The position numbers and the translations under genes are program-made. This document shows, piece after piece, positions 36,066 through 51,000 of a stretch of 64,000 nucleotides of DNA. The notes beneath the pieces were generated by a model, which saw nothing but the letters and a program-made list of their open reading frames with translations, did no database searches and was not told where the DNA came from. Location: positions 16,184,698 through 16,248,697 of the forward strand of contig NC_044024.1 of assembly GCF_900496995.4 (NCBI RefSeq), in the 5' to 3' direction. The stretch comes from Aquila chrysaetos chrysaetos (Eukaryota; Chordata; Aves; Accipitriformes; Accipitridae). Position 1 is the first letter of the stretch, and each line of letters opens with the position of its first letter.

Positions 36066-39000
36066 CTAGAAGTTAAGAAAAGGTGTTTTAATATACATAC
36101 AGTAAAAAGGTATACTGAATTGACATTGTTTTCCATGCAGTAACATGTTTATGTTCAACCTTCTTTCAGTGAAAAACCTCACTCTAACTATGAAATGCTG
36201 GCCTACTGGGATATTTGTTTTTCTTTTTGGTAGAATTTTATTAGTAAATTCAATCACTAGAAACGACAGCATCAGAACTTACATATGGAAAAGCTGAAAT
36301 ATGCATTACTTAACCATTAGTGATTCTCACATTTCATAGTATTATTCAGGGAAAAGTAAAGATGTACTTAAATAAAATCAGGTCTGTCTATATAAACATG
36401 CAGGAAAACATGATGGTTATATAGCACTTTGCAGTATGATACATGTTAATAGTGGTCACCATATTTGTTGTGAGGTGCTAGTAATTAGAAGCATAATCTG
36501 AAGGGAAATAATTCAATAGCAGGCAAATACTTCAGCTTATAGGCACTACAGGTTGCATTAAAGCAGCTGTTCAAAGTGACATCAGTGAAATGTATTGACT
36601 GATTGACAGTTATTCTGCTCTATTTCAAAGCAGATCAAGCCAAATATTCACATGCTCAGCCACACATACTGACTTCTACGTCAGTATAGTTTTGGATCAA
36701 CAAATAACCGCAAATACTATCTAGGTCACTTAGGAGTTTGTGGTTTGGACATTAAAATACTATCTTCAGAGTATGAGAACAGCTCCAGTAAAAACTGCCT
36801 TGAAAGTTCAGCATTGCATCTGTTTATACTAAAGGTGGTCACATAGAATTCATATATCTTTCACTGAAGAGGTGAACAATGTCTGACCTACAACAGAGAG
36901 TTCTATAGAGCATTAACTCTTGTACTGAAAGATAGAACAAGAAATGATAAACGAGTAACATCAGTGAAAGCCAGTCTCACTCGAAAGCGGAAACATGTCA
37001 CAAAGCCTTCCATTGCTAGTGGCCTTCTGCTGACATGCAGAGATGCAACTCATACAAGACAATAACGTATCATTTTGAATGTCTTCTAGTTGAAATAAGT
37101 GGGGATCTTCAGGACAAAACAGTGGAAGAAATGCAACATCTATTGCTACGTCATGGTTTATACCTGTAGAAAAAAAATATTTAAGTTAGCAGAAAACTTT
37201 TCCTTCAGCCCATTAGCAACTTCATGCACCATTTCTTCTGTTTTTTTTTAAAAACCAAAGCGTTGCAGGCTGAACACTGATTTTTATTTACTTGTTCTTT
37301 GTCCACTAATTAATAACTGACATCTAAAAATACATTTCAATATATATTTGTATATATATTTATACATAAGCACATTCAATTTGATACAATGTTATAACAT
37401 ACTGTGATTTAAGGCTAACAATGCTGTTAGCTCAGAAAATATTAAACCAACATTGGAAGCCATTTCACACTCCTTTTTAACTCTATTGCTGCTACACGGG
37501 CAGAGAAATTCATTTTACAACCAGTGTATCTACACAGTATACGGTGCAGTACTTGTGATACAATATAATATTCAAGACAAAAGTAAGTGCCAGGATTCTA
37601 ATGACTAAATATTCAAACACCTTCTCTGCAACCCTCCCTTAGCAAATAATGGAAACTTTTAAATTATGGGAACTTAACAGAAGCATCATTAAGCTAGGCA
37701 ATTTCCTTCTCCTTTTAATGGGAAAACAAAATCAAACAGATTAATATCCCACAGTAATGCTAACAAACAGACACACATCAACTTGTACATTTGTATTTTA
37801 ACAAATAAAGATCAATCAACTGATGCTTTGTGCTAACCAGAAGCGGCAGAGAGCAGTTCATGAGTATGGCTAAAATACAGCCCTTAATTTTCTACACAGA
37901 AGAAAGGCACTTTAGGAGCAACAGTACTCAAAAAACAACTCAATGAGAATAAAGCTCAAAAGAAGCATTTATACTTGTCCTTTTCCCTTTAAGAACACTA
38001 ACCTGTTTCTGATTAATACCTCTCCAGCAGGAAAGTCAGCTGACAATCAAGTGCAACCGAATAATTTACCTGATTATGTCAGACTGGTTAATTAGTGAAC
38101 AGGACCGACCTCTAATTGTAATAATCAATAGCTTAAGGACTACGCACATTCTTCAAATAATACACATAAACCTATACATAAAATTGCAGTTGTATGAAAA
38201 ATGATACTAAACCCAAGAGATTCACTCATTTCATTTAAAGGTGTTTTTTAATGAGAATTACAGCTTTCTGGTAAAAAAATATCCTAAATCATGACTCTAA
38301 CAAAAATCTAAAATGTCAATAATTTTTTTAAACTTCAACAAATACTCAGAATCAACCGATTAATTTAGAAAAATCCATTCAGTTTCTGACGAACCTTCAA
38401 ATCATTCTGAAGTTAACACAGCAAAGAGCTAAGATCTTACACTGTTCTTGCTTAACCTTTTTTAGAAGCCAAGCTACCAAGTACTTACCCAGAACCGTCA
38501 CTTCATAATACCCAAGGCCACTAGCACTTTTAAACTCATCGATATTTTTATCTGTTCTGGTTTCTTTTGGCTGGTGCACTGCTGCATGAAGGTTGTACTG
38601 TTGCATAAGTAAGTCTTTGTGCACATAATCAAATTTACGTGGGATGCTTTCTGGGAAAATTGTGCTGTGATGCAAATATTTCATTAACTTGTCTTTTACT
38701 TGTGCCCACAGGTCACTCTGCCATGAATCACAAGTTCTTCCAGTCTCTTCAGTTTCAGGTACATCACTCATTCCTTCTTGGTCTATTATAAACACAGAAA
38801 ACCTTTAGTTGCATATATGCTCATAGAATTGTATCACTTCTCTGCTAGATGAGAAGTATTTTCATTAGAACATTTCAATTATGAAGACAGGGCAGAATGT
38901 TCAAAACATACAACACAATGAATTAAACTAGGGCTGGAACGTGAGTAAACTGGTAACCTTAGAGGCTAGACTTGTAGTCAAAAGACTTATTTCACCACAT

Positions 39001-42000
39001 GAAGAGCATCATCCTGGCTTGTTTTTGGAGAGTATGTAACTTGTTTAATAAACAGCCAGAAACCATGAAAACAAGTTTAAAATGGGTACAAGTGAAGGCA
39101 AACTTTTCCATTACTTGCACAATAACTATAAGCTTACATTGAGAACTATGCTACGTTTAAACTTTTTGCTATACAGTCAATGATAGCTCCATTCTTCTTT
39201 CCTATTACATATAACTTGAGGATTGTTAGTGGTAAAAGCTTATATAACCATCACTTCCAATTTTGAAGGCAAGTATTAAAGCCCACCTTACCAGAAAGCT
39301 CATTTCAATATATTCCCAGTACAGCCTTATATCTCCTCTATCTCCTGTGAAACAACCACTCATCAAGTAGCCTTCCGAGCTGGGTACACTTCTCTATGAA
39401 CATACGCTTTTTTATTTTACTTCTTGTTAGTGTCATAATTGCTATGATGCAGTATCAGGATGTTCAAAAATGAAGAAAACCAGAATGTACACACACAAAC
39501 TTGGTACAACATAGGCAAGAACATTCAACAAGGGAAATAAGAGTCTTGCTGCATTGAATTAGACAACAAAGGACAGTGAATTTAAAGAAAATTGACACTA
39601 ATAGTGAAATTGAAAGTGTGCTCTGGATTGCATAAAGCAGCCTGCAGTATTTTTCTCACAGAACTGGAATCCATCATATAAGGCAAAGGGGCACATGAAA
39701 GCTGCTACACAAAGAAACATTTTTTCTCACCAATTTACTTGGAGCATTACAGTATTCTCTACAAGCATGAAGACTTTATTTGCCTAATGTATAGTATTGA
39801 GTACAAAAAAGTTTCAGAATATAAGTAGTGGGATTAAAGAACACCCTTTCTCTTTCTAAAACGTCAATCACGACTTTGCTTTTCTCCCTCAATATATCAT
39901 TGGTGCTGTGATTTGCGTGTCCTACTTGTACACTCATTATTAACTTAGCATAAACAGATATGTAATTAGGACAGCACACAAGAACAGCCACCACTGGTTA
40001 TTGAAACAATAAGATGCTGAAATTTTTAATAATCTGACCACACTTTAGAAGAAAAATAAAGCAAATATTTGAACTCCTCTAGCTATAGAAAGCCTCTTGG
40101 CAGCAAAGACTACTTTCTTCTTTAAACCAATAAAAAATATAAAAGTGGCTATGGTGAACACTTAAACACATGATTTCCCACAAAAAGCAATTAAGATGAA
40201 CCATATTTTGAGTTCAGTTAGCAGAAGGATTTTTTTTTTTCAAATCTACTGTATAATTACAGTATACAGCAGATGTTTTTTTCTTGTAAAAAATTAGAAG
40301 TTAATTTGGTCATCAGCCTACACTGTTACTATAAAGTTTCTTTTTTGCAAACACTTTTGTTAGTAAATGTGAGTCACTGCATTTCTGCTTTAGAGTTACG
40401 TTTTACATTATCTTACAGCACAGACTGCAATCTTTTACTCCTCATTTGTAAGGAAAAAACCAGTATCTGGAGTAAACGGAATTCCGGGGAGTGAACCTTA
40501 TCCCAGTACTGCTCCCCCCCGCCCCAGATATTTCAACATCTAAAAAATACACGTTAATAATTTATTTTGTTTTGGCTATCTCTATCACCTCTTTTTGTAC
40601 ATCTACCCAATAAATAATCAAAAAGTGTTACTTTGATGCAGGCTGTTATGATATGGAGCTGCTAAGAGATAGAAGTGTCAGCACTGCTAATACAGACTTA
40701 TAAAGAGAGGGGTGGAGAAATTTCATGTTACCATAAATAGCTTCTAAAGGCAGCTAAGGGCATTTTCCCTTGCTGGTATTTAAAAAACAGAAATTGCTCT
40801 ACCTGGGACCGCAATAACAACACTATGAAGCTTAGAGTAACACTTTTCCATTTACCTCTGACCTGCACATCAGTAAATGGAAAAATAGGTATATGATACC
40901 TAAGTAATTGATATAAAATGTCAGAATACTGCAAAAAAAAAAAAATCTTCAAAATCTGAAGGAACACAACATAGAAAAGTGTTCACTTTGATACATACAC
41001 TATAATTAGTAGGCTTGTTAAGCAAAATATACACATGCTGTTATTTACATAAAACTAGCATCAGCTAAACAATTGGTATTTTATATAAGACAATGATATT
41101 CCCATAGGACTGACGTTATGTGAGAAAAATATATGCATATGTTTAGCAGCTACATTTACTAGCATATTCATGTAATTATTGCATACTTAGATTAGATGAG
41201 GGACTGATTCACTTATTTTGGACTACACTCAAAGTGTCAGCCAACTGAAGTTAAATAGGGTTTCACATGCAGTGAGGAAATATCAGTGTAAATGATATTT
41301 TAATTTGTGAATAAATGTATCTAAATATATCTGTATTTCAGATATAAATATCTAAATAAAAGTATCTAAATACAAGTATCTAATGCAAGATTGCTTTAGT
41401 ACAGTTAAAAAATGAGGCATGTATTTCACTGTACATCTTCATATCCTTTTTTTTTTTCTTTTGAAAACCAACCTTTTAAACCATCTCATTGAAACTGCTT
41501 AGACGCATTCTTTTTATGAGATCTACACGATATCCCAACAATTCTCGAGAGAGTAACAGCATAGCACAACGAACACTACAGCTACCAGAAATTCCTGTAA
41601 AAATAATTTCAGGCGAGAACACTCGATCTGATTTCTCGTTTTTAAAAACAACAAGAAATTTCACCAAAGACTAACAACCAATAAAGTAATTAATTAGCAA
41701 ACTTGCTTAGGGACATGTTTTCTTACTTTCGAAGAACAGATCTCTACGTAGTACCCAAGGCTGCTCTTTCTCTGGAATAAAATGTCACTTCAAAGTTACC
41801 TGTACAAATTTTTCTCCAATTTGAAAGTTGAAGAAATTTCAGTCTCTTAATATATTAAACAATTGGGAAAATTCACTGTAATTTCTATCGCTTTAAAGCA
41901 GCAAAATGGAGTAGATCATCATCAATAGGCTAAAAAGAACAACCTATTGCAGTCATAACTAAACTAAGATGAACTGCTGCCTTGCAAAAATAAAAGGATG

Positions 42001-45000
42001 GACAACATTATACATGATATAGCTATACATAGAAGCAAATTGGCAGATGTTAATGTTGGGACAGATGCTAGTAGTAGACGAACTTTTAGATAAAATTACA
42101 TGACTCGGGTTAAGTCAGCTTTGAAAAGAGGAAAACAGGTCAAAATATTTGCATGAAATAAAAAACCAGACCAATCTGCACATAATGACAACTGACAAAT
42201 TAGACTTCTTTCTCCAGCCAAAACCAGGTATCAAGAAATTAACTGCATGGAACACAAGTTTAATTTTCAATTGCAGAGGAAGAAAGATAAACTTAATATT
42301 ATTAACTTAGAAAAATCCCTAAACCAAACATCATTCTTATTACTGGCTTATATGTTTCATCCACTTCCTCCCCACATCTTGTATTTGTCTTTTTAATTAG
42401 GTACTTACATAGCTTTGGGGCTACCTTCCCAGAGAGGGCCAATTTTATCACATGCAAATCACTATAGCAAGAAAACTGCCAACAGAAAATGTGGGTTCTT
42501 ACGCTACTAAGTGCTTCTGAGGTACAGAACTAACTTAAAACTTGTATAAAGCAACACTGAGAATTTATTCCCCATACTGGGAAACAGCCCAACACCATCC
42601 TTCCAGCCATCCTTTAGAACACATCAGGGACATGACCGAGCAGAATGACATTTACAATACGTTGCTACAGTGGCTCCCTAGAGGTTGATGCAGCCAGATT
42701 ACAGAAGAGCTGTCTTGACAAACAAGGGTTATAAGGATACCTTTGTTGCCTGTTTTGGACCTGAAGAGTAGAAGTAGGCTTAAACCTTCTAAGGTTAATG
42801 TAACAACTATTTGCAACGTACCTGAGCAGCACTGTAAACCGTCTGATACAGCCTGTCCATTTTTATCTTGCACAGAATCTTCATGTTGAAATTCATCCAA
42901 GCTATAAAAAGAAAGTTATAGTATATATATATTTAAAACCTATTTAACCTCAAGCGCTATGCAGCAAAAGTTCAAACTTTGACAGATTTCTAGCGATAAA
43001 TGATAGAAGCTCGAATGAGTGAGCACTAGTAGCTGTGCTACCTCATATCACGAGACTTGTAATATAGCAGCTTGACATAACGAGACCTACTACACTCAGT
43101 AAATCAGTTTTGAAGAGCTTAGGACAAGAACTGCTGTATTTCTTTGGTTTATGAAGTTAAGTATTTTGCACTCAAAAAAACCCAGTGTTTGTTGCCCTCT
43201 ACTGGGCACCTACTGGAAATAGTGTGACACTAAAAGCTGAACATCACGGACGGCCAACAGGTTTATGACTTGATTCTAAAAAGTGGTTGCACAGCATGCT
43301 GCTGCACTTTCATATCAGCACCTTCAGCAGTCAAAACCAAAGCATGAATGGAGCTGCATCATCACTCTGGAATCCAAAATGATAGAGAAATTCCAAATAA
43401 TATATTTTCCTTTGGACATACTACCCTGTTGTAAGAATCAGTTCAATCAAGCAAACTAGATTTTTGTTATACTTTCATTTTTAACCATGAAATTTTAAAT
43501 TAACAGTAAGCAACTATTCTCTAACAATCTCTAACGAATGACCTAGGATATTATGCAGGAGAAAAACGTAACAGCCTGCAGCCACAACATGGTAAAATAA
43601 GCTCTTAGGCTCGTTTAGTCCTTTCTTCTTTGCTCCATTCGTCTTACTATAAACTCACCATGATGTCTGAATAAACTTAGGAAAAATACTACCTTGATTA
43701 TCTTGCATCACAAACAACTGAGATGTAGGCAAGACTTTGTTAAGGTACCATTAAAATTCCAGACTACCAAAGTTGTTACTAATAAAATATTGTAACTGCG
43801 AATACACAGGCACAATATACAGACAGTGAAAAAGGAATCAAAGCCGAACATGGTGTTTAGTGGGACATTCTGTATTTCAGTCATAAGGATTTACATTTTT
43901 TTCCCAATTTTCCCCATTTCATACTAGGATATATCTTGAAAATTTCATGTCAATGTTTCATAACATGGAAAATGTCTAAAATCTAGTGAAAAGATAAAAG
44001 GAAATACATTGTGGTTTTTTAGTATGAAAGTACATTTATGTCATCGTGGTATGAGCTAAGTACTGGAGTGACCTTCTTGTGATCTCCAACTCTAGGCACA
44101 AAAGAATCCTCGCTTAAGCAGCACGAACCATGCAATTGAGGTTTCAGCCACCTAATTTTGTAAACAAAAAAAGCTGCCACATAGCGAACTTTAAAACAGC
44201 GTGACCCTACTTGCTTCCCACCACCCACTTAAGCTTCTGAGCAGAGTTGTGTTGAAAATGTTGGTAAATGAAAATTTGTGTTTCTATGTAACTTTGTAGT
44301 TCAAAGCATTTCTCAAATTTTGAGGTCCAGGGTAACCTCAGAAAGATACATGCAAGATGTCAGACTAAGTTTTTGCAGTGGTATTTTTATGTTTTCAGAT
44401 GAAAGTTAGTAGGAAAGTTTGCCTCTCTGTAAAATGGTAATTCATTAATTACATTTTGCTTCTTATGGTATTATTTCTAGATAAAAGAACATTTCCATGA
44501 ATATAGTATCTTATGAAGAATTAATTCCTTTTACAAGAACCATCATGGAAAGTAACTACTGTGTATGCTTAACAATAAATTAAACATTTATATACCAGCT
44601 ATATTAATATATTTTCAAGCCATTAGAAGACATGTTCAAAAGTATTAACAAAAGTAGTCTAACTGAAAATTAATGCCCACAAAACTAATTGTCTCTTCTG
44701 AGACTCGGACTTCTCAACAAGAAACATGAAAATCTAGCAAAATGTTAGGACAGGCTTGCTCAGAAATCAACATGTCAAGTTAGATACATGCCAACTTCCC
44801 TCTTCATTAAAGCAGAAGATTAAAACAACCATACTGCTGACAAGTTGCTATTATGGAAGTGGTTTCTTTTTCCTTTAAAATTGAGGTGAATAGGCTCTGA
44901 TTTAGAGCTAGTAGAGCCTCTAAAAAATATGAAAATAACTTGTCACAATTTTCCCCCAGTTCTTTCACAGACCTGTAGCTGGGATGATTTCTCCTATCTG

Positions 45001-48000
45001 CCCGACACGTTATTCCTACCGGACTCCTTTGTGCTGGATGTGCGTACAGTGTAACTTGAGCTAAGTGCATAAGGGAAACCTACTTGTCTATATACAGTTT
45101 ATATGCTGCTTTGCCAGCCAGTATGTCTGCAAGCCACCTGATATAACCCAAACCCTTCCATTTACTGCAATACGCTGTGGCTGTTCTACACCTAAACACG
45201 CACCCACATTCCTATTTTGCCCATGCCAGCTTTATGAGAACTTGTGCCATGCCAAATTTGCTATTCCCAGCCTGCATTCTGCAGCCTCCCTCTTTTCACA
45301 GATGCCCACTCGCAAAAAAGCCTTTATTCAGTATTTCCAGATGCACTGGTATTCATCTTTTCAGTCATTTTACTTTAAAGTACCATCAACAAAAATAACA
45401 TTAATCAAAATAGATGGCAGATGAATACTTTTAGAAAATACTGGGAAAATAAGCATGTCTTGTGCTTCACACCTATTTCCTAAGCACTGGGACTAAATGT
45501 GATAAATAAAATTGAGAAAGAAAATAGTTACATCTTGTAGCTATGCCCAAATGATGCAAGGAATCAAAGTGCCTCAAAACAACAAAACCACTCCCCCACA
45601 CTCACTGATATAACTGGTAAAAGCCTTATTTTATAGACTGGTTTGAAATCAACTTAACTCAACTGTCATGACAGCATTATGGTATACGCATCTACCATGC
45701 AAGTAACAAAGAAACCAAACAGCCTTCTACATAATTTTACAAGTCTACACAAATTGATTGTTGATATTTACCAACTTCTCCCTGAAAAATTCTGATTTAT
45801 GTGAAAAAGGGGTCTGAAGGAAACATCAAATTCTGGGAAACTTTCAGTCATGTAAACCTCAAGCTGAATTTCCCCATATGATAGAATCCTCATCCCTTTG
45901 CTCTCATCAGAGGAGAGAGAAAAAGGAGAAAAGGGTCTAAGTTACATAAACATTTAGAAGCGAAACTCCAAGGATAGAAGCAAGTTACTTTTAAGCAGTG
46001 TAGAATGTGAGCATGTGGTGCACCAGCAGCTCCATGGTAACTGCAGCGCTAAACTTACAAAGATTAAAATGCTAAGAAAACTACTGTGGTTTTTTTTCAC
46101 TTCCACATATAAACAAGCCTTTCTGAAATTCCTGATCTTTCCCCATTCATAATAAACTATCAATTAAACTACTTTGGGGTATATTAAATGCTTAAAAGTA
46201 CATTTATGTTGAATGTCTCTACTAGCAAGGATATAAATATCAACAATAATACTAAATTAACCAGTTTCCTCTTACCTTGTTTTTTCTGAAACAATCGATA
46301 AATAAGTTACCTCAGAAATGTAGGAACTGAGGCTGTCAATAAAGAGCCTTAAAATAAGCTTTTACTGTTTAAAAACAAAAAAACTTAAAAAATGCAACCA
46401 CATGCTGAAAAACTGCACAAAATACTTGACACAAAATAAACTAAGCTAGAATATGTACTTCAAAACATATTGCTACTGTTGTTATTTCATCAATGTATTA
46501 AAATATTTCAGTGAGAGCTGACATTCTGCTACTTCTAAGCAACAGAACAGAAACCAATGCAATTTTAAGGAATGTCAGGCTAACTTTCTATTTTTCTTTT
46601 GCAGTTTGGAGAATTCAGCACAACTTCATAGTTAATCACAGAAATACACAAGTTACCTTTTAATTATATAGAGTGAAACAGCTTTCCATAATCCAACACA
46701 GACTTTCTCCTCCTTTAGTTGGGGTTCTAGCACTAATGGCATAGAGTGGACACACAGGTAGCGAGGAGAGTAGCAGATTGAGAAAAGCAGAGAACAAAGT
46801 AAACATGCCTTAACTTTTTGCTTCACTTTTAAGAAATGGGGAGAAAACATTCTTCCCACCCTCCACCCCCAAGAAAAAATGGAACATTTCTCAGCAAGCA
46901 GAAGAAAACAGGATTCCTCACATTCCAAAAAACCTCCTGGTTTTCCTATGGATTTGTGCCACAAGACCATGCAAACTCCAGCACCACCTGCAGAGATGTG
47001 ACCTTAAAGGCAGGTGTCACACATTTAATGAACAGGCTGCAGAGCCAGGCAACCATTTCCCGTAGAAAATGCAGTATCTACCAAGAGGACACAACACACG
47101 TGGGCTCAAAAGAGCCTTCTTTATCCCACAGAAAAAGCTTTTGCAAATTAGCTTCCAAGAAATGTTTTTCAAAAAATAGGCATGCTTGTAGGGCAGTAAT
47201 CCCGGCAGAATGGTCAACAACTTACAGTCAACTCCATCATTACTATTGTTGCTATATCACTGGCACCATGATTCTTTGTTTTAGGGGGGAGGGATGAGGT
47301 GCTAAAAGTAAACTAAGGCGGCAGCTGAGGGGTATATGTACTCATGACACAAGCCCAAATCACCACTGCCAAAAAACCCAAACATCCGAAGTTACTGACA
47401 CCAAAGACTTCAACTACTCAAGTTACCCGAGCTGTGTTTGGAACAAATGACAAGAATTTATGGCCCTTAAACAAAATGCAAGAAGGAAAGTAGCTTTTTA
47501 TCCCAGACTAGCAAATAACAGCCCTCATTCAGTTTTCTTAATAATTTCCCATTTGTAGTTATTTCATTAGGTTCCAGACTTATCAGGGCTCTGGATTTGA
47601 AATTCCTATCTGGATTTTTTAAAAAAGTCCTTCTCTGGATCCAAAATAAGTTCAATAAAGACGGAGTGTTGGGTAGTGGAAGGAGCCAAGTGGCTTCTCA
47701 GGGACAACTATACTTACACCTCTGTAGCATCAAGGATGATGTATAGCTTAACCACTCCTGGCAAATCCATTAATGCTATTACTCTGTTCACTCTGCTTGC
47801 TAATTAAGCATCCCTCCCTCCTGCCTTTGACTTTCCTACTTAAACTGTAATCTCTCTGAAACAAAGACTACATATATTACTCTGCTTACCACAATGAACC
47901 CGTTACTATATATTCCATAAGTAGCACTAGTAGCAATATAAAAATGTTTAATACACACTCAAAATTGTTTCAGAATAAAATAATCCAATACATTTGAACT

Positions 48001-51000
48001 AGAATCAGTGCAGAGGAAGTGAATAGAAAATATTAAACTCTACCCTCATCTGTTCTTTCATTTCATTTCCATACAGATTCCTGACCTGTAAAAGCTTCAC
48101 TTCAAATATCTTTGTTTCATCATTGCAATTATTTAACATAATTAACTTCACGTGACTTACCCAAATTTTCTTCTTGCAGACCGTGTGAAATAGGGGTAAG
48201 ATGATACAGGAATAACAGATGCACTTCCCCTTAAAGCAGGAAATTCACCATTATTTTACAGTATTTATTTAAACGGAAATACACAAAGCAAAGAACATGC
48301 ATGTTTTTCTTTCAGGCAGAACAAACCTAAGACACTTAAATGTTGGAATTTTTCTTATGGAACAGAAATCCACTAACAAGTTTGCTGTAACACTGCCAAG
48401 ACAGAACTTCTATTCACCACGATTCTCTTAGTCTTAAGTTTTTATTCAATCCTAATTATATTTCATCTTATTTTCCCTCAAAATATTCTGAATACCCACC
48501 CTCTTCCCACATTATGACTTTTGGATGTGAAAAGTTGAGAAGAAAAATATACCCTTTACAGCATGAGAAATCCACTACAAAAACCAAGATGTGACTGGCT
48601 AGATTTTTGCAACATTACATCTGTCAATGTATACACCAGGCTTTTAATACTAAGTATGGGTACATTAGATTTTGCACAAACATTGCAACAAAGGGCAATC
48701 TTATACAAGTAGATATTTTACTCTGGAATCTAATATGGTTGTATCATATTACTTTGTTTTATTCCAGTTCCTTATATTGGACTGATATCCTTTGTCTATG
48801 TCTGACTATATGCAATACAATTTCATGAAATCCCATCACAAGCAGAACCATAGTACTACAAATGATTTTGAGCCTTCAGGTTAGCACATGACCACCATGT
48901 ACTTGCCTTTCTGACAGCAAGTCACAGCTACAGGAAGTACATTCCATTAACCAGAAAGAAAAAAATGGTATGTTTGAAATTAAGGAACAGGTATACCAGA
49001 TCCTGATTCTGCATCGTCAGTGAAGAAATCTTATTTCCTCACACCACTGTAACTGTTGCTTGTTCCACGGCTATGCCACTAAACTATATATGGTTCAAGT
49101 ATTAACTACTTCTATTTCAAATCTGTGAGATTAACAACAAAGTAGCATAAATATTAATCAGAAGAGAGCATCGCAAACCAGACACCTGCTTTAATAGATT
49201 CTTCTTTAGCCTGAACAGTATAATTATCATCACCTGATGCTAGGGAAAGCACCTAACTACCCTTTAAAGATTAAATTATATATGCTTTTAAAGTTTTCTT
49301 ATATATTTTCTATGGCCTGGGCTCTGAACTAATTTCTATAAACACTTTTTAGAAGATCCACTACATATTTATGAAGAGAGCTTACTGTTCTGCATCTGTA
49401 TTTAATCTGCACGGTATCTTTCTCTTGACTGAACTCTTTTTTGGCAGCAGAGTTTGGTGCTGATGTTGTTCCCCAGGAGTGCAATGTTGCCCCAGAAAAG
49501 ACTTAACTTCTTTATTTTGAAGGTTGGTGTTTTTTCCCTTGTGACCACAGTCGTCTTTGGACATGGCAGAACTTTCAAGAGACTGAGAAGTATCTTTCTG
49601 CAACAACAGTTAATTAAGAGTTTCAAAGCACTTAAAGCTATTGCTTCCAACTCAAAAACCTGCAAGCTTTAAAGTAACTTTTAAAGGAATAGAACAATTT
49701 ACCCTACCTTCTGAAAGTCACGTTATATCTAGCAGAAATTATCTTCTAAAAATATTAATAAGATAAATTCTGTCTAGAAAGTGACAGTGAGCATGTTGCA
49801 GTAGTTGCGTCTCTCACATTGTAATTTACTTTAGGGTCATCCAGTCAGTCAAACAAGTACCTTCTAAACAGTTATGTAGTTTTACGGAGGACTGCCATAA
49901 CACTTTCAGAAAAGCACTGAAGCATTGCTTTTTAAAAAGTTCTAAATTATGACTTTCAAAAATTTTGCTCCCAAAATAGCAAATGAAGTTAATCAAGAGA
50001 CAACGTAACTAGGCTCTGCACTCAAATGCAAAATTCTCCATTGTAATTATGATCATAGTTGCTTAAGTGCTATAGCATTAATTCTCAAACACTGTACCTG
50101 AACAAGTTCCACTCCTGAGGCTTCTTCAGCTGCATTGCTACAGCTTACGTATCTTATGGCACTAATTATTCCCTGAACAGCAATGCGCTTGTGTTCTCTG
50201 TAGTGCAAGTCTTCAATCTCTTTCCCCGTTTCACCTATGGCTTTCAAAACCGATTCAACTGCAAAAAAGAAATTTCCATAAACAAGTTTTAAAAAAATAC
50301 AGCATCAAAATGTCTGAATGCAAGACTCAAAAGAAACGATAATTTGTTACTAAATATTAAATCAATTTAATAATTATATTTTTGAATAATTTTAAATCTT
50401 TTTGTTGTTCACACCACATGGAAAAAATTGTAAACAATAAACCTTTTTAGCTCACAAGATTCTTTTAGGATGCATTATCAGATATCACAATTTCTGTTTC
50501 AGGTGAAATTTCTAATTCACTGTATTCTTCAGTATAACTGTCTTTAATTCTGATTTAGCAAAATATTCAGAGTAAAACTTCTGAGCAGATCTGTAACTTA
50601 TGTAAGCTGCTACAGTTCTCTTGCAGCTAATGGTGCCGTGATACTTTCTGTAAGATGAGGACTTAGCCTATGACACATTTAGTCACGAAAGGGAGTTTTT
50701 CTTAAATGACATTACAAATTTGTGTAATCACTAGTAGTAACTGTGTTGCTTTTTAATTGATGCTTTAAATGCTTGGAGTAAGACTGAACTGAAAAAGGCT
50801 ACACATCTCAAAGTTATTTGACGGTATGATACCTTTATTGTTTTTACAATATTTCAAAAAGTTATTTGGAGGTCGTGGAAAAGGATAATAGCCACCAATG
50901 ACAGTTTTCTTCATTTGATCTGCTTCGCTTTGTGTTTTAGTCCACTGAATGAAGTTTTTCACTTTGGTATCCTTGGTGTATGGCTGGCCCTTGTGCCACC

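Noticed and set aside
46836..47297. 153-codon plus-strand open frame in RADX intron 11
   Set aside because: No recognisable protein, no splice or promoter context; chance frame.
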